Source: Pararhizobium sp. A13 (lineage in GTDB: Bacteria; Pseudomonadota; Alphaproteobacteria; Rhizobiales; Rhizobiaceae). Taken from it: 64,000 nucleotides of DNA. The position numbers were made by a program, and so were the translations under genes. The notes beneath the pieces are model-generated. The model saw nothing but the letters and a program-made list of their open reading frames with translations, searched no databases and was not told the DNA's origin. Below, piece after piece: positions 52,624-62,009 of the stretch (position 1 is its first letter; the number at the start of each line of letters is the position of its first letter). Location: the NCBI RefSeq assembly GCF_040126305.1, contig NZ_CP149512.1, positions 186,001 to 250,000 on the forward strand, written 5' to 3'.

Positions 52624-54327
52624 ATGCCGACCCTTCCTCTCATATCCAGCCTAAGAGATTATCGGGCGGAGTGGCTTCGGCAGGATCTGACATCCGGGCT
52701 GGCCATCGCCGCGGTTGGCTTGCCAAGTGCGATTGCCTACCCTGCGCTTGCTGGCTTGCCGCCGGAAGTCGGCATATATGCGAGCATCATGTCGGTTCTG
52801 GGCTATGCTCTGCTCGGCTCCTCGCGGCAACTCATCGTGGGTCCGGACGCAGGCACGGTCACCGTGCTGGCCGCAGTCCTCGTTTCTTTCGGCCTGTCGT
52901 CGACTGGCGAAAATGTCGTGGCTTCTGCGGCCATCGCCGCAATCGTCGGCCTCTTTTGCTTTCTGGGAAGCTTCCTTCGGCTTGGCTTCATCGCCAACCT
53001 CCTCTCGCGTCCGATCCTGACCGGCTTTATGACCGGTATCTCGCTGTCGATCCTCGTTGGCCAGATCGGCCGACTGACAGGCGTGAAGATCGAGAGCGAC
53101 GGGCTGTTCGGGCCACTTTTCGAAATCGCTTCAAAGTCGGAACTGATCCACTGGCCCTCCCTTGGACTTGGCATCGGGCTATTTGTTCTGCTCCGGCTGC
53201 TAACCGCATGGCGTCCGGCTATTCCAGCACCGCTTGTTATCGTGGTGCTCGCGACCGTCCTGTCATTCGTTTTTGATTTTCCGGCTTTGGGAATTCGCGT
53301 TGTAGGCGTCGTCCCTTCTCAGCTACCATCGCCATCAATACCGATCCCGCAAGGTGTCTCCATCGATGACCTCATCCTGGGCGCCGCAGCCGTACTGATC
53401 ATGAGCTTCGGCGCTGGCATTGTGACTGCGCGCAGTTTTGGCGCTAAAAACAAATATCCCGTCGATGCAAATCGTGAACTCCTCGGATTTGGGGCAGCCA
53501 ACCTTGCCTCGGGATTGTTCGGCGGCTTCGCTGTGACCGCGTCGGATTCCCGCACTGCAATCAACGATCTGATGGGTGGAAGGACGCAATTGGCGGCTGT
53601 TTTCTCCGCCGCCGCCTTGGCGCTTACTGTCCTGTTCCTTACCGATGCGCTCGCTCTCCTACCCGCGCCAGCACTAGGGGCCGTACTCGCATCGGCAGCG
53701 ATTGGCCTCATCGATCTGAGAACCCTGCAAGAGGTATGGCGGATCAGCCGGATCGAGTTCTTCTTTGCCCTGATCAGCATTGCGGGCGCGCTCGGTCTCG
53801 GCGTCTTGAAGGGAGTCATCGTCGCGGTCGTTGCGACATTGCTCTATCTCGTCATGCAAGGAATGAAGCCGCGCGACGCATTGCTGGGTCGGATTCCAGG
53901 GCGCGACGGCTTCTACAAGCTTCATCGGCATAAACAAGCCGAGCCAGTTCCCGGCGTCGTGATCTACCTGCTCCAGGGCAGTCTGCTGTTCTTCAATGCT
54001 GATTACGTCAAGAGTCGGATTGAAGACATCTTTGCAAAGCTGGGACCGGATACCAAAGGGTTCATCTTCGACGCAGGGGCGTCCGCGCAGATCGACAGCA
54101 CCGCGGCCGCCATGCTCGATGAGATACGGGCATTGGCGCAGGAGCGAGGCATGAAATTCGCAATTGTTGAACTTCATAGCGAGCCGCTTGAGATATTGGA
54201 ACGCTCTGGCGTTCTTGCCAAAATCGGTCCCGCCATGATTTTCGATGAGCTGGAGGAGGCGGTGGCGGCATTCTCGACAAAGCCTGACTTACCTGGACTG
54301 CAAGGAGCCGGAGCGGACCCCAGGTGA
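52624..54327 (+). CDS. SulP-family anion transporter with STAS domain
   Basis: 567 residues. The ATG at 52624 (GGAG 12 nt upstream) is used; an ATG at 52612 sits directly on the GGAG and is unlikely. N-terminal 400 residues hold the membrane domain (AIAYPALAGLPPEVGIYASI, GPDAGTVTVLAAVL, LLSRPILTGFMTGISLSI). The C-terminal STAS domain (about 435-545) has FDAGASAQIDSTAAAMLDEI. Members carry sulfate, bicarbonate or dicarboxylates; substrate unknown. Follows the MarC gene closely. Confidence 0.9.
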   Translation: MPTLPLISSLRDYRAEWLRQDLTSGLAIAAVGLPSAIAYPALAGLPPEVGIYASIMSVLGYALLGSSRQLIVGPDAGTVTVLAAVLVSFGLSSTGENVVASAAIAAIVGLFCFLGSFLRLGFIANLLSRPILTGFMTGISLSILVGQIGRLTGVKIESDGLFGPLFEIASKSELIHWPSLGLGIGLFVLLRLLTAWRPAIPAPLVIVVLATVLSFVFDFPALGIRVVGVVPSQLPSPSIPIPQGVSIDDLILGAAAVLIMSFGAGIVTARSFGAKNKYPVDANRELLGFGAANLASGLFGGFAVTASDSRTAINDLMGGRTQLAAVFSAAALALTVLFLTDALALLPAPALGAVLASAAIGLIDLRTLQEVWRISRIEFFFALISIAGALGLGVLKGVIVAVVATLLYLVMQGMKPRDALLGRIPGRDGFYKLHRHKQAEPVPGVVIYLLQGSLLFFNADYVKSRIEDIFAKLGPDTKGFIFDAGASAQIDSTAAAMLDEIRALAQERGMKFAIVELHSEPLEILERSGVLAKIGPAMIFDELEEAVAAFSTKPDLPGLQGAGADPR

Positions 54328-54424
54328 ATGCCAGCGATGGCCCCCGGGAATGGACTACCGTCGCAGCGCGTGAGCGCACGACTTATGACACTGCGTTTGT
54401 TGCTGGCTCCTCGAGGACGGAAAG

Positions 54425-54871
54425 ATGTTGTTACAGATCATCACGGCAACTGGCGTACTGCTGGCCACCATCGTTATTCACGGCACGGCGGTCATGCTTC
54501 TGTTTCGTATAGCGCGAGAACCCGTTACGAACCCGCAGAAGCTGCGAGCGTACACCCGGTTGGGTGTCAGTTGCTTTTTTGTCGTCGGCTTCGTGATGGC
54601 TCACATGATCGAGATCATGCTGTGGGCGGCGGCCTATCGGCTGGCAGGCGAATTGCAGAGCTTTGAGGAAGCCACATATTTCTCGGCGATTACCTTCGCG
54701 ACGATCGGTTATGGCGACGTCACGCTGTCCGGCGAATGGCGGCTTGCCAGTGCCATCGAGGGTGTGAACGGGATCCTGCTGTTCGGCTGGACCACGGCAT
54801 TTCTATTCAAGGTCTCCGAGATACTGTGGTTCTCGCGGAATGCTCCGCGTCAAAACATCGCTCGCTCGTGA
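54425..54871 (+). CDS. Two-TM potassium channel-like protein
   Basis: 148 residues. Membrane segments near 8-28, 48-70 and 108-130. Selectivity filter TIGYGD at 93-98 preceded by the pore helix, as in PF07885 ion channels. No cytoplasmic RCK domain follows, so it is a minimal channel. Follows SulP by 97 bp. Confidence 0.87.
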   Translation: MLLQIITATGVLLATIVIHGTAVMLLFRIAREPVTNPQKLRAYTRLGVSCFFVVGFVMAHMIEIMLWAAAYRLAGELQSFEEATYFSAITFATIGYGDVTLSGEWRLASAIEGVNGILLFGWTTAFLFKVSEILWFSRNAPRQNIARS

Positions 54872-54962
54872 GGCACGGACTTTCCGTCAGGGACATCTCC
54901 GCTTTCAGCGGTCACTGCCTGGAGGATCGTTCAACTTCTGATCCAGGCCAAGAGGTGCTGTC

Positions 54963-56048
54963 ATGCAAGAAATGAGCAGTCAGAATGGCGGGCAACAGCA
55001 GGTCATCGAGACAGCGCTGGCATTGTTGCTTGTTTCTGCGCTGTTAGCCGCAACCTTCTGGGTATTGCTGCCTTTTGTCGGCGTCCTGACCTATGCCGTT
55101 ATTCTCGCCACGGCGACGGCGGGGCTGTTCGATCGAATGGTTGTTCTCCTGGGCGGAAGGCGCCTGGCTGCGTTCAGCTTCGGCGCTATCGCTGCGGCCA
55201 TCACGATCGTGCCGCTGATCTATCTCTGCTCCTCCGTTGTCAGCCATGTCGATGTCGCCGAGGCATGGCTGAGGGAGGCCAGCAGTCGCGGCATCCCCAA
55301 TCTGCCCGAGTGGATTTCAAGTCTCCCGCTGCTCGGAAAGAAGGTGACGCCGGTATGGCAGGAGCTTCAGCGCGACGGACTGGCGTTGTTGCAACGATAC
55401 CAACCCCAGCTCGCCACCGTGGGACGCTGGCTTCTCAGTTTCAGCGCAGGTCTTATGCTGGCCGTCCTTGAAATATTCGTGGGCATAATCGTAGCCGCGA
55501 TGATCCATGCCTCGCGCATCCGGGTGGTCGGTTTCGTATCCGCCATTACCGTACGCATAATCGGCCCGAGAGGACCTGTAGTGCTGGATGCCGCGGCGAA
55601 GGCCATCAAGGGTGTTGCGATAGGGGTGATCGGAACGGCTTTGCTCGAAGGGGTGCTGGCTTGGATCGGCTTCGCACTCGCCGGCGTTCCGGGTGCGATT
55701 GTCTTGGCCGCAGTGACGTTTTTCCTGGCCGTTATTCAAATCGGACCACTTCTGGTCTGGGTGCCGGTGGCAATCTGGCTTGGTTCCCAGGGGCAGACGG
55801 GGTGGACGATTTTCACCGTCGTATGGGGCGTTGTCCTGCTCATGGGAACAGACACTTTCGTCAAGCCGATGCTGATCGCGCGCAGCGGCCAGTTACCGCT
55901 GCTGGTGCTGTTCGTCGGAGTGATCGGCGGGCTGGCAGCCTGGGGCTTTACCGGCATGTTTATCGGCGCAACGACGCTGGCCATCCTTTGGACCGTGCTG
56001 CAGACTTGGATCGGAACGAAGAGTGAACCGCTGGCCTCGACCAATTGA
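54963..56048 (+). CDS. AI-2E / PerM family transporter
   Basis: 361 residues. ATG has GAGG 8 nt upstream. Seven to eight membrane segments with the central amphipathic region typical of PF01594 and the C-terminal motifs AVIQIGPLLVWVPVAIWL and GLAAWGFTGMFIGATTLAIL. Family members export or pass small molecules (autoinducer-2, hydrophobic organics); substrate not deducible. Next to the channel gene. Confidence 0.85.
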   Translation: MQEMSSQNGGQQQVIETALALLLVSALLAATFWVLLPFVGVLTYAVILATATAGLFDRMVVLLGGRRLAAFSFGAIAAAITIVPLIYLCSSVVSHVDVAEAWLREASSRGIPNLPEWISSLPLLGKKVTPVWQELQRDGLALLQRYQPQLATVGRWLLSFSAGLMLAVLEIFVGIIVAAMIHASRIRVVGFVSAITVRIIGPRGPVVLDAAAKAIKGVAIGVIGTALLEGVLAWIGFALAGVPGAIVLAAVTFFLAVIQIGPLLVWVPVAIWLGSQGQTGWTIFTVVWGVVLLMGTDTFVKPMLIARSGQLPLLVLFVGVIGGLAAWGFTGMFIGATTLAILWTVLQTWIGTKSEPLASTN

Positions 56049-56339
56049 GTGCATGTCCTGCAACGATGTCACATCCGGGAACGGCGAGCAGCGAAGACAA
56101 AGCAGGGGCAAAGCGCGTTCGCCAATCTGCGGCAAGCCCCGAAACGCACCGATGGTGGCAACGGCTCCGATTTACGCCGCCTGCCGCCACCTCCTTTTGT
56201 CCCGCTGGCGCGACCAGGGACGGTCACTGTATCGTTGGCTACGGTTCGGTCGGCGGTGGACCCGTTTGATTTCGGCGTCGAACGACCGGTTCGGTTTGAG
56301 GTTCTTGATATCAACGAACCAGCGGGTGGAGATGTTGTC

Positions 56340-57140
56340 GTGAGTGCCACAAGACTCCTGCTGATCATGCCCCTGGCCGCGGCTTTCGCCTACGTGTCGC
56401 TTGTCGGCTTTACCTATCTGTCGCAGCGCGCCCTCCTCTATCCCGGCGCCAGCGCAGCACCGGCCCCCGAGCACGCGAACTGGGGGCAGAACGTGCATAT
56501 CACGACGCCCGATGGAGAGACGCTTCATGGACTTTATAGTCCGGCCGCGGCCGGCAAGCCGTCGGTATTGTTCTTTCTTGGAAACGCTGACCGGGTCGGC
56601 AGCTATGGGTTTTTCGCCCGGGCGCTCGCCGCACGGGGCATTGGCCTACTCGCGCTCTCCTATCGCGGTTATCCGGGATCAACCGGCACACCGAGCGAGG
56701 ACGGTCTATTGACCGACGGCATTGCTGCATTCGACTGGCTTTTGTTGCACTCTGAAAGTGGGATCGTTGTGATGGGTCAGTCGCTGGGAAGCGGCGTCGC
56801 CGTGAATACGGCTGCGCAAAGGCCGGCTTCCGGCGTCATCCTTGTGTCTGCCTACCTCTCGGTCCTATCCATCGCTGAGACGCGTTACCCATATTTTCCG
56901 ATCGCGCTTCTCATCAAGGATCCATTCCGCTCGGATCTGAAGATAGCAGACGTGAGGCAACCGAAGCTGTTTATTCACGGTCGGCGTGACAGCAGCGTCC
57001 CGCTGTCTTCGGGCGAGGCGTTATATCACGCCGCTCCCGAGCCCAAGCAGATGCTGATTGACGACGACTCTGGTCATAATGATCTTTGGGACGACCGCAT
57101 GGAAGCCCACATCATCCGCTTTGTGGAGGCGCTGAAATGA
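56340..57140 (+). CDS. Alpha/beta hydrolase with N-terminal membrane anchor
   Basis: 266 residues from a GTG with GGTGGAG 8 nt upstream. The 290-bp frame upstream is arginine-rich and probably not translated. An N-terminal hydrophobic stretch (residues 5-25) precedes the hydrolase. Nucleophile in GQSLGSG, Asp in HGRRDSSVPL, His in DDSGHNDLW; VLFFLGNADRVGSYG is the oxyanion-hole region. Resembles Abhd12/13 or Bem46-like serine hydrolases. Last gene of the plus-strand run from 51320. Confidence 0.82.
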   Translation: MSATRLLLIMPLAAAFAYVSLVGFTYLSQRALLYPGASAAPAPEHANWGQNVHITTPDGETLHGLYSPAAAGKPSVLFFLGNADRVGSYGFFARALAARGIGLLALSYRGYPGSTGTPSEDGLLTDGIAAFDWLLLHSESGIVVMGQSLGSGVAVNTAAQRPASGVILVSAYLSVLSIAETRYPYFPIALLIKDPFRSDLKIADVRQPKLFIHGRRDSSVPLSSGEALYHAAPEPKQMLIDDDSGHNDLWDDRMEAHIIRFVEALK

Positions 57141-57285
57141 GGCGTTAGCTAAGGCGTGTCGCCCCGGCCGCCGAGCAGCTTTCGGCGCTGCCTTCGGTTT
57201 TTAAAGCGTATCGCATGGCATCCCAGGCGGTCAGAGCAGCCTGCCAAAACGGATTGTCTGCACAGACGTTCCGACTTCCGCGGAC

Positions 57286-58344
57286 TCAGTCCCCCGGCAG
57301 CGCGAAGACCGCGCAGGGATCAGCGATACCGCGCAATAAGTGCTCTCCCAAAGGGATCAAAACCGTCGTCGTCTTCGCCGCCACCGCGCCCGAGATGAGC
57401 ACGCTACGACCAAGCGGCTTGCATAACCCTTCGAGCCGGCTGACCAGGTTGACCGCGGGACCGATGGCGGTAAAGTCCAACCGGTCGGCCGCGCCGATAT
57501 TGCCCCACAGCATCTCGCCGAAATGCAGTGCCGCACCAAAGGGTAGCGCCGGCAGCCCCTGCGCCTGCCGCACCGCATCGAGATGGGCCATGCCGGCGCG
57601 GGCGGCGGCGACCGCGCGCAGCCCCGCCTCGCAGGCCTCGTCAGGCGCGCCGGTGACCGGGAAAATGGCCAGCACGCCGTCGCCGATGAACTTCAGCACC
57701 TCACCCCCGAAAGCGTGCACCGCCCCGGTGACGCGCTCGAACCAAGCGTCGAGGGCAGCGATCATCACCGCCGGGTCCGTCGCCTCGGACAGGGCGGTGA
57801 AGTCGCGCAGATCGGCACAGAGCAGCGCGGCACGGATGGTCTCTCCCGTGCCGCGGCCGAGCGCGCCGGCCTGCACCCGGGCCGCACTGCGCCGGCCAAG
57901 ATAGGCCTCGAGCAGCGCTGACAGCGCCGCACGCGCGGCCAGGGCGGCTAACGGCGCTGCGGTGAAGCGCGCGGCCTGGCGCAGCCGGTCGGCCTCGGCG
58001 GGGGAGAATGGCCGAGCCCCGGCCCAGGCCAGCACCGGACTGTCCGGCGCCGAGCCGACCGTGTCCTGCCGCACCGGGCCGAGCCCCACGAGCCAGTCGT
58101 GCCCGGCTTGGCTGGGCGGACCGCTGGCGAAGCCCAGCGCCTCAATCACCTCCCCGGTCTCCTCCCGCCATAACCAAGTGCGGCGGGCGATAATCGGATG
58201 CGGTACGGCGAGCGTCAGGGCTCCACCGGACAGCGGCAGGCCGTCGGCTAGCAGCCGGCCACCGAGCTCGGCCAGGAACGATGCGGGGCTGGGCGAGGCG
58301 CAGGCCTCGTCAACCAGCCAGACGAGGGGGGCGGGCAGGTCCAT
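57286..58344 (-). CDS. Adenylate/guanylate cyclase, class III
   Basis: 352 residues. C-terminal catalytic domain about 170-345: metal Asp178 (CADLRDFTALSE) and Asp222 (LKFIGDGVLAIFP), Lys218, and AIGPAVNLVSRLEGL with the transition-state Asn and Arg. The N-terminal 165 residues have no recognised sensor domain and a high alanine content. The gene is clearly GC-richer than its neighbours. Transcribed on the minus strand, downstream of an AHSA1 gene by 231 bp. Confidence 0.87.
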   Translation of the reverse strand: MDLPAPLVWLVDEACASPSPASFLAELGGRLLADGLPLSGGALTLAVPHPIIARRTWLWREETGEVIEALGFASGPPSQAGHDWLVGLGPVRQDTVGSAPDSPVLAWAGARPFSPAEADRLRQAARFTAAPLAALAARAALSALLEAYLGRRSAARVQAGALGRGTGETIRAALLCADLRDFTALSEATDPAVMIAALDAWFERVTGAVHAFGGEVLKFIGDGVLAIFPVTGAPDEACEAGLRAVAAARAGMAHLDAVRQAQGLPALPFGAALHFGEMLWGNIGAADRLDFTAIGPAVNLVSRLEGLCKPLGRSVLISGAVAAKTTTVLIPLGEHLLRGIADPCAVFALPGD

Positions 58345-58575
58345 GCCTCGATCATGCCACGGCGATTGCAGGCTGTCATCGGCGGCGCCGGAGCGATGGC
58401 GCTTCTGCTTCTCATGTTTCCGCGTGTAGACTTCCCGCGACAGGACAGGAGGTCCTCGAGGGCGGGGTTAGCAGAGGTGATATTCAGAGCGAGGCCGCTT
58501 TCGAAATGCCTGCGAGCCTGCGTTGCCTGAACGTGCAATCGGCTCACGGGCGACGATTTCGTGAGCGGAAAGGAC

Positions 58576-59022
58576 TTACACCCTGCCGTGCCACGGGTCC
58601 GGACCCGCGTCGCGCCCGGCTGCGACCTCGGCCAGCCGGCCGAGGTAGTGAGCCCAGCCTTCAGCATGGCTGGCACATTGCGCGGCACTGGGCAAGCCGG
58701 TGTGGGTCAGGCGCAGCAACGTTCCGTCCGGCTGCTCGATCAAATCGATCTCGACAAGGCTCGACCCCGGCGGCACGACCTCGCTGCCGTCCCAGCCAAA
58801 GCTGTAGGCCAGGCGGTGTACCGGCACGACCTCGCGAAAGGATCCGCGAGCGAAGCGTGCACCGGTGACGTTGACGAGATAAAGCCCCCCAGGCTGAGGC
58901 TCGATTTGCGCGTCCGTTCCCATCCAGCGCAGAATCTTGTCTGGATCGGTCAGAAGCGCGAACACCGCGGCGGGTGGCGCCGGGATCTGCGTCTCGCGGC
59001 GGACGACAAGGGGCTCTTGCAT
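58576..59022 (-). CDS. AHSA1/SRPBCC-family protein
   Basis: 148 residues. ATG with AAAGGAGAG upstream. START-like fold signature at the N-terminus (RRETQIPAPPAAVFALLTDP) and WMGTDAQIEPQPGGLYL, then GSFREVVPVHRLAYSFGW. Often found with ArsR-type regulators or as ligand-binding stand-alone proteins; no ArsR gene is next door here. An IS21-type insertion 251 bp upstream may have cut it off from its former promoter or operon mate. Confidence 0.8.
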   Translation of the reverse strand: MQEPLVVRRETQIPAPPAAVFALLTDPDKILRWMGTDAQIEPQPGGLYLVNVTGARFARGSFREVVPVHRLAYSFGWDGSEVVPPGSSLVEIDLIEQPDGTLLRLTHTGLPSAAQCASHAEGWAHYLGRLAEVAAGRDAGPDPWHGRV

Positions 59023-59329
59023 CGGTCTCTCCTTTGGTTGCTATTGCCTGCCCCGTCTGAGGCGGAAGGTGGACGTCGCGCGTCCCGTCCGATCGTGGGA
59101 CGTCCCATGTGACAGCATGTAGGCAGAAGCTCGCCCCCAACAAGGGGTACCGCCCAGCGCCACGATGGCGCCGAAGACGATCGATGGTCGCCAAGTCGGG
59201 GCGGCTCCAATCTGGAACGCATTCGTCGTCAACAGCATTCAGCAGGGCGTTTTTGGACGAAAACCAAGACACCTGTCAAGCGAAGCGAGGAATTGACCCC
59301 TTGGGCGAAACGAAGATTTGCCCCCCCCT

Positions 59330-60130
59330 TCATTGATTGGTCGTTTCGTTTGTTTCTAGCGCCGCTCCGGCCTTCTGCAGAAGGCCGGAGCGGCGCTTTT
59401 CGCGAAGCCGATAGCTGTCGCCTCGGATGGTGATCACCGTCGAATGATGAAGCAGGCGGTCCAGTATCGCCGTGGCGACTACGGGGTCACCAAAGACGCT
59501 TCCCCATTCTCCCACAGAGCGGTTGGAGGTGATCAGGATTGATCCCTTCTCATAGCGCCGAGAGACCAATTGGAAGAACAGGTGGGCGGCGTTGGCTTCG
59601 AACGGAAGATAGCCCAACTCGTCGATGATCAGCAATTTCGGCCGTGACAGGATCGCCAGCTGCTTGTCGAGCGCGCCGTCGATGTGGGCTTTGGCCAGCA
59701 TCGCAACCAGCGTCGCGGCCGTGACGAACTGCACGTTGTAATTCTGGCGGATCGCCTCGCGACCAAGGCTGACAGCAAGATGGGTTTTCCCCGTACCAGG
59801 CGGTCCAAGGAATAGCACCGTATCGCCGTGAGCTATCCAGCGGCAGGTCGCCAGTTCCCTGATTTGCCCCTGATCCAGCGATGGCTGCGCCTCGAAGTCA
59901 AAGCCGTCGAGTTCGCGCACGAACGGGAACTGCGCCAGCTTGCTCGACATGGAGATGCGCCGCTCATCGCGCCGGGCGATCTCTCGCGATACTAGGAATG
60001 CCAGAGCTTCGCGCAAGTTCATCTTCGAGCGAGCCGCCTCGTCAAGCAGAGTGTCGAGCTGATCGCGGATCGCCGTCAGCTTCAGTCGATCGAGTGTTGC
60101 GATGAGTAGGTCATGATCCACGTTCGTCAT
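59330..60130 (-). CDS. istB: IS21 helper ATPase (IstB-like)
   Basis: 266 residues. AAA+ ATPase; Walker A GPPGTGKTH at 109-117 and Walker B LLIIDELGYL. The ATG overlaps the IstA stop (TGATG), typical for the istAB pair. It assists the transposase in strand transfer and target choice. Confidence 0.93.
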   Translation of the reverse strand: MTNVDHDLLIATLDRLKLTAIRDQLDTLLDEAARSKMNLREALAFLVSREIARRDERRISMSSKLAQFPFVRELDGFDFEAQPSLDQGQIRELATCRWIAHGDTVLFLGPPGTGKTHLAVSLGREAIRQNYNVQFVTAATLVAMLAKAHIDGALDKQLAILSRPKLLIIDELGYLPFEANAAHLFFQLVSRRYEKGSILITSNRSVGEWGSVFGDPVVATAILDRLLHHSTVITIRGDSYRLREKRRSGLLQKAGAALETNETTNQ

Positions 60131-61416
60131 CACCAGCCTCCTCCAACAACTGCCTCGTATTCGGCAAGCGGCCGCAGCAGGGCGGCTGGCGCTATCTCAA
60201 TTGGAGCTGTGCGCACCAGACCTTCGCTACCAGCCACACCAACAAAATGGGACCGGTCCACGATCCGTTGTCGCCGTCCCTGGCAGAGAGCATGATCGGC
60301 CACTACCTGGCCCGCGTGACGGATGATCACACGGCCTGCCAGCACAACGACTTGAACGCTCTCGCCGATTAGGCGCCAAGGTAACGAATAGCTGTTCGTG
60401 TCGAGGTCTATCGCGCAGTCGGCCTGAACTTTGCGCACGAGGTCGCGCAATTGTCCGAACGGTGCGCGGCCAGCCAGCGGACGAAGCGCGTCAGCCTCCG
60501 CAGCAAAGCGTTCCGTCGGCGCTACGCCGGTCGTGCCGTGTTCACGCTGGTCGGCAACCTCGCGTATCCACCGGGCCAGATGCGCCTCGAACGACGCCCA
60601 GCTCTCGAACCGGCGACCGGCGATCGCGTTCTTCTTGACGTAGCCGACTCCGCGCTCGTCCTTGCCCTTCGTACGGGCGCGATATGGTGCGCAAGCTCGT
60701 GGGGTGAAGCCCCAGTAACGCGCAAAGGCATGCAATCGCGCATTGAACCGCACCTCCCGGCTGACCGCATCGTGGTGTTCGACCAGCGGCTTCGCATTAT
60801 CCAGCAACACCTCATTGGGAACGCCGCCAAATCGAAGGAACGCACCTTCCATTCCTTCGAACCAGTCGGTTTGCCCCTCTCGCAACGAGGCTCGGATATG
60901 GATGCGTCTCGAGTAACCCAACGTTGCGACAAACACGTACACCCGAAGCCGCTCACCGCCGATCCATACGCGCGTCTGGCCAAAGTCGATTTGCAACTGG
61001 CGACCTGGCGGAGTTTCGAAACGAACTGTCGCACGCTTCTGTGCCTTCAACTCCCGTCGCCACTGCCGAACTCGAAGCTCTACAGAACGCAGGCCGATGA
61101 CAATTCCGTGCTCGCTCGCCAATTCCTGGCGGATTACATCCGCATTGCCGTCATGACGGAAAAAACGTTCTCGCAGCCAATCGTCCAGCCCGTCAAACGA
61201 ACTGCGCCGAACAGGTTTCTTGAAAGGCGAGACGCCGCCTTCCCGCAAATATCGGCGAACCGTGTTGCGCGCACATCCAAATTCCTTGGACAGCCGCTTG
61301 GCACCCCAACCAAGCGCATGTAGTCGCAACATTGCCACCACCTCATCAGCCTGAAGCATATCCCCGCCCTGCATCGTTCGCGACAATGCAGGATGCAATG
61401 AAATCTCACTCGTCAT
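60130..61416 (-). CDS. istA: IS21 transposase (IstA-like)
   Basis: 428 residues. N-terminal helix-turn-helix (LHALGWGAKRLSKEFGC) followed by the rve core with Asp144 (QIDFGQ), Asp206 (LLDNAK) and Glu254 (KGKDERGVGYVK) as the DDE triad. Good RBS (GGAGAG) upstream. Full-length and uninterrupted. Confidence 0.93.
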   Translation of the reverse strand: MTSEISLHPALSRTMQGGDMLQADEVVAMLRLHALGWGAKRLSKEFGCARNTVRRYLREGGVSPFKKPVRRSSFDGLDDWLRERFFRHDGNADVIRQELASEHGIVIGLRSVELRVRQWRRELKAQKRATVRFETPPGRQLQIDFGQTRVWIGGERLRVYVFVATLGYSRRIHIRASLREGQTDWFEGMEGAFLRFGGVPNEVLLDNAKPLVEHHDAVSREVRFNARLHAFARYWGFTPRACAPYRARTKGKDERGVGYVKKNAIAGRRFESWASFEAHLARWIREVADQREHGTTGVAPTERFAAEADALRPLAGRAPFGQLRDLVRKVQADCAIDLDTNSYSLPWRLIGESVQVVVLAGRVIIRHAGQVVADHALCQGRRQRIVDRSHFVGVAGSEGLVRTAPIEIAPAALLRPLAEYEAVVGGGW

Positions 61417-61496
61417 CCATCTCTCCTCGTTTTGACACGAGGGGTCAGTTCTTCGCTTCGTTAGGGGGTCAGTTTCTCATTTCGCCCGACAACACC

Positions 61497-62009
61497 GGAA
61501 ACCAATTCTCAGATGCGCAAACCGGCTCAAGCAACGCAGCCTACGCACGGACGCAATCTAGGCCCAGCCACTGCCAGCGGCGCAGCCTCTGCCCATCGTC
61601 ATGATCGTCGCCGCCGTCGCCATGCGAGAACTCGCGCATTCGATGCTTGATGGCAAGGGTGTAGATGGTGTCCAGCACCCAGCCAAAAATGGAGGTCAAT
61701 CTACAAGGGCAGATGGTGGCCATTGAAGCAACGACCGCTCCCACCCAAAGCGGAAATTGACTCGGGAACATCCTCAATCTCCAAGGACGGGTCGGGCCGA
61801 GGCCCCGTCGCAATCATCATGTTACACGACCTTGAAATCTACGGTCCGCGCGCCCGGACATCGTCGGCGTCGTCTCATTCCTCCACTCGGCGGATTCAGC
61901 CTTTTGCGACCGGCCAGACCAATCGCAGCGGACGGCGGTCAGGCGCGCAGCTGGCAGGCAAATCCTCGCCCGCTCCTCTGCCTCAGATGGCATGCCGAGC
62001 GGGAAAGGG
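61497..62009. other. Gene-poor stretch beyond the insertion sequence
   Basis: About 510 bp. It holds only short frames without a recognisable domain or RBS; one on the minus strand (61541-61813, 90 residues) has a hydrophobic stretch of about 15 residues. Probably remnant sequence separated from 59023-59273 by the insertion. Confidence 0.35.

Larger units (their letters stand above)
59274..61491 (-). mobile_element. Complete IS21-family insertion sequence
   Basis: 2218 bp with imperfect terminal inverted repeats of about 50 bp: left end TGTCAAGCGAAGCGAGGAAT and right end (reverse complement) TGTCGGGCGAAATGAGAAAC. The same 5-bp sequence ACACC flanks both ends (59269-59273 and 61492-61496), a clean target-site duplication. 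It carries overlapping istA and istB-type genes. The intact state suggests recent insertion. Confidence 0.9.

Noticed and set aside
60451..61323. 290-residue plus-strand frame
   Set aside because: Antisense to the IS21 transposase, whose DDE residues and terminal repeats are clear.
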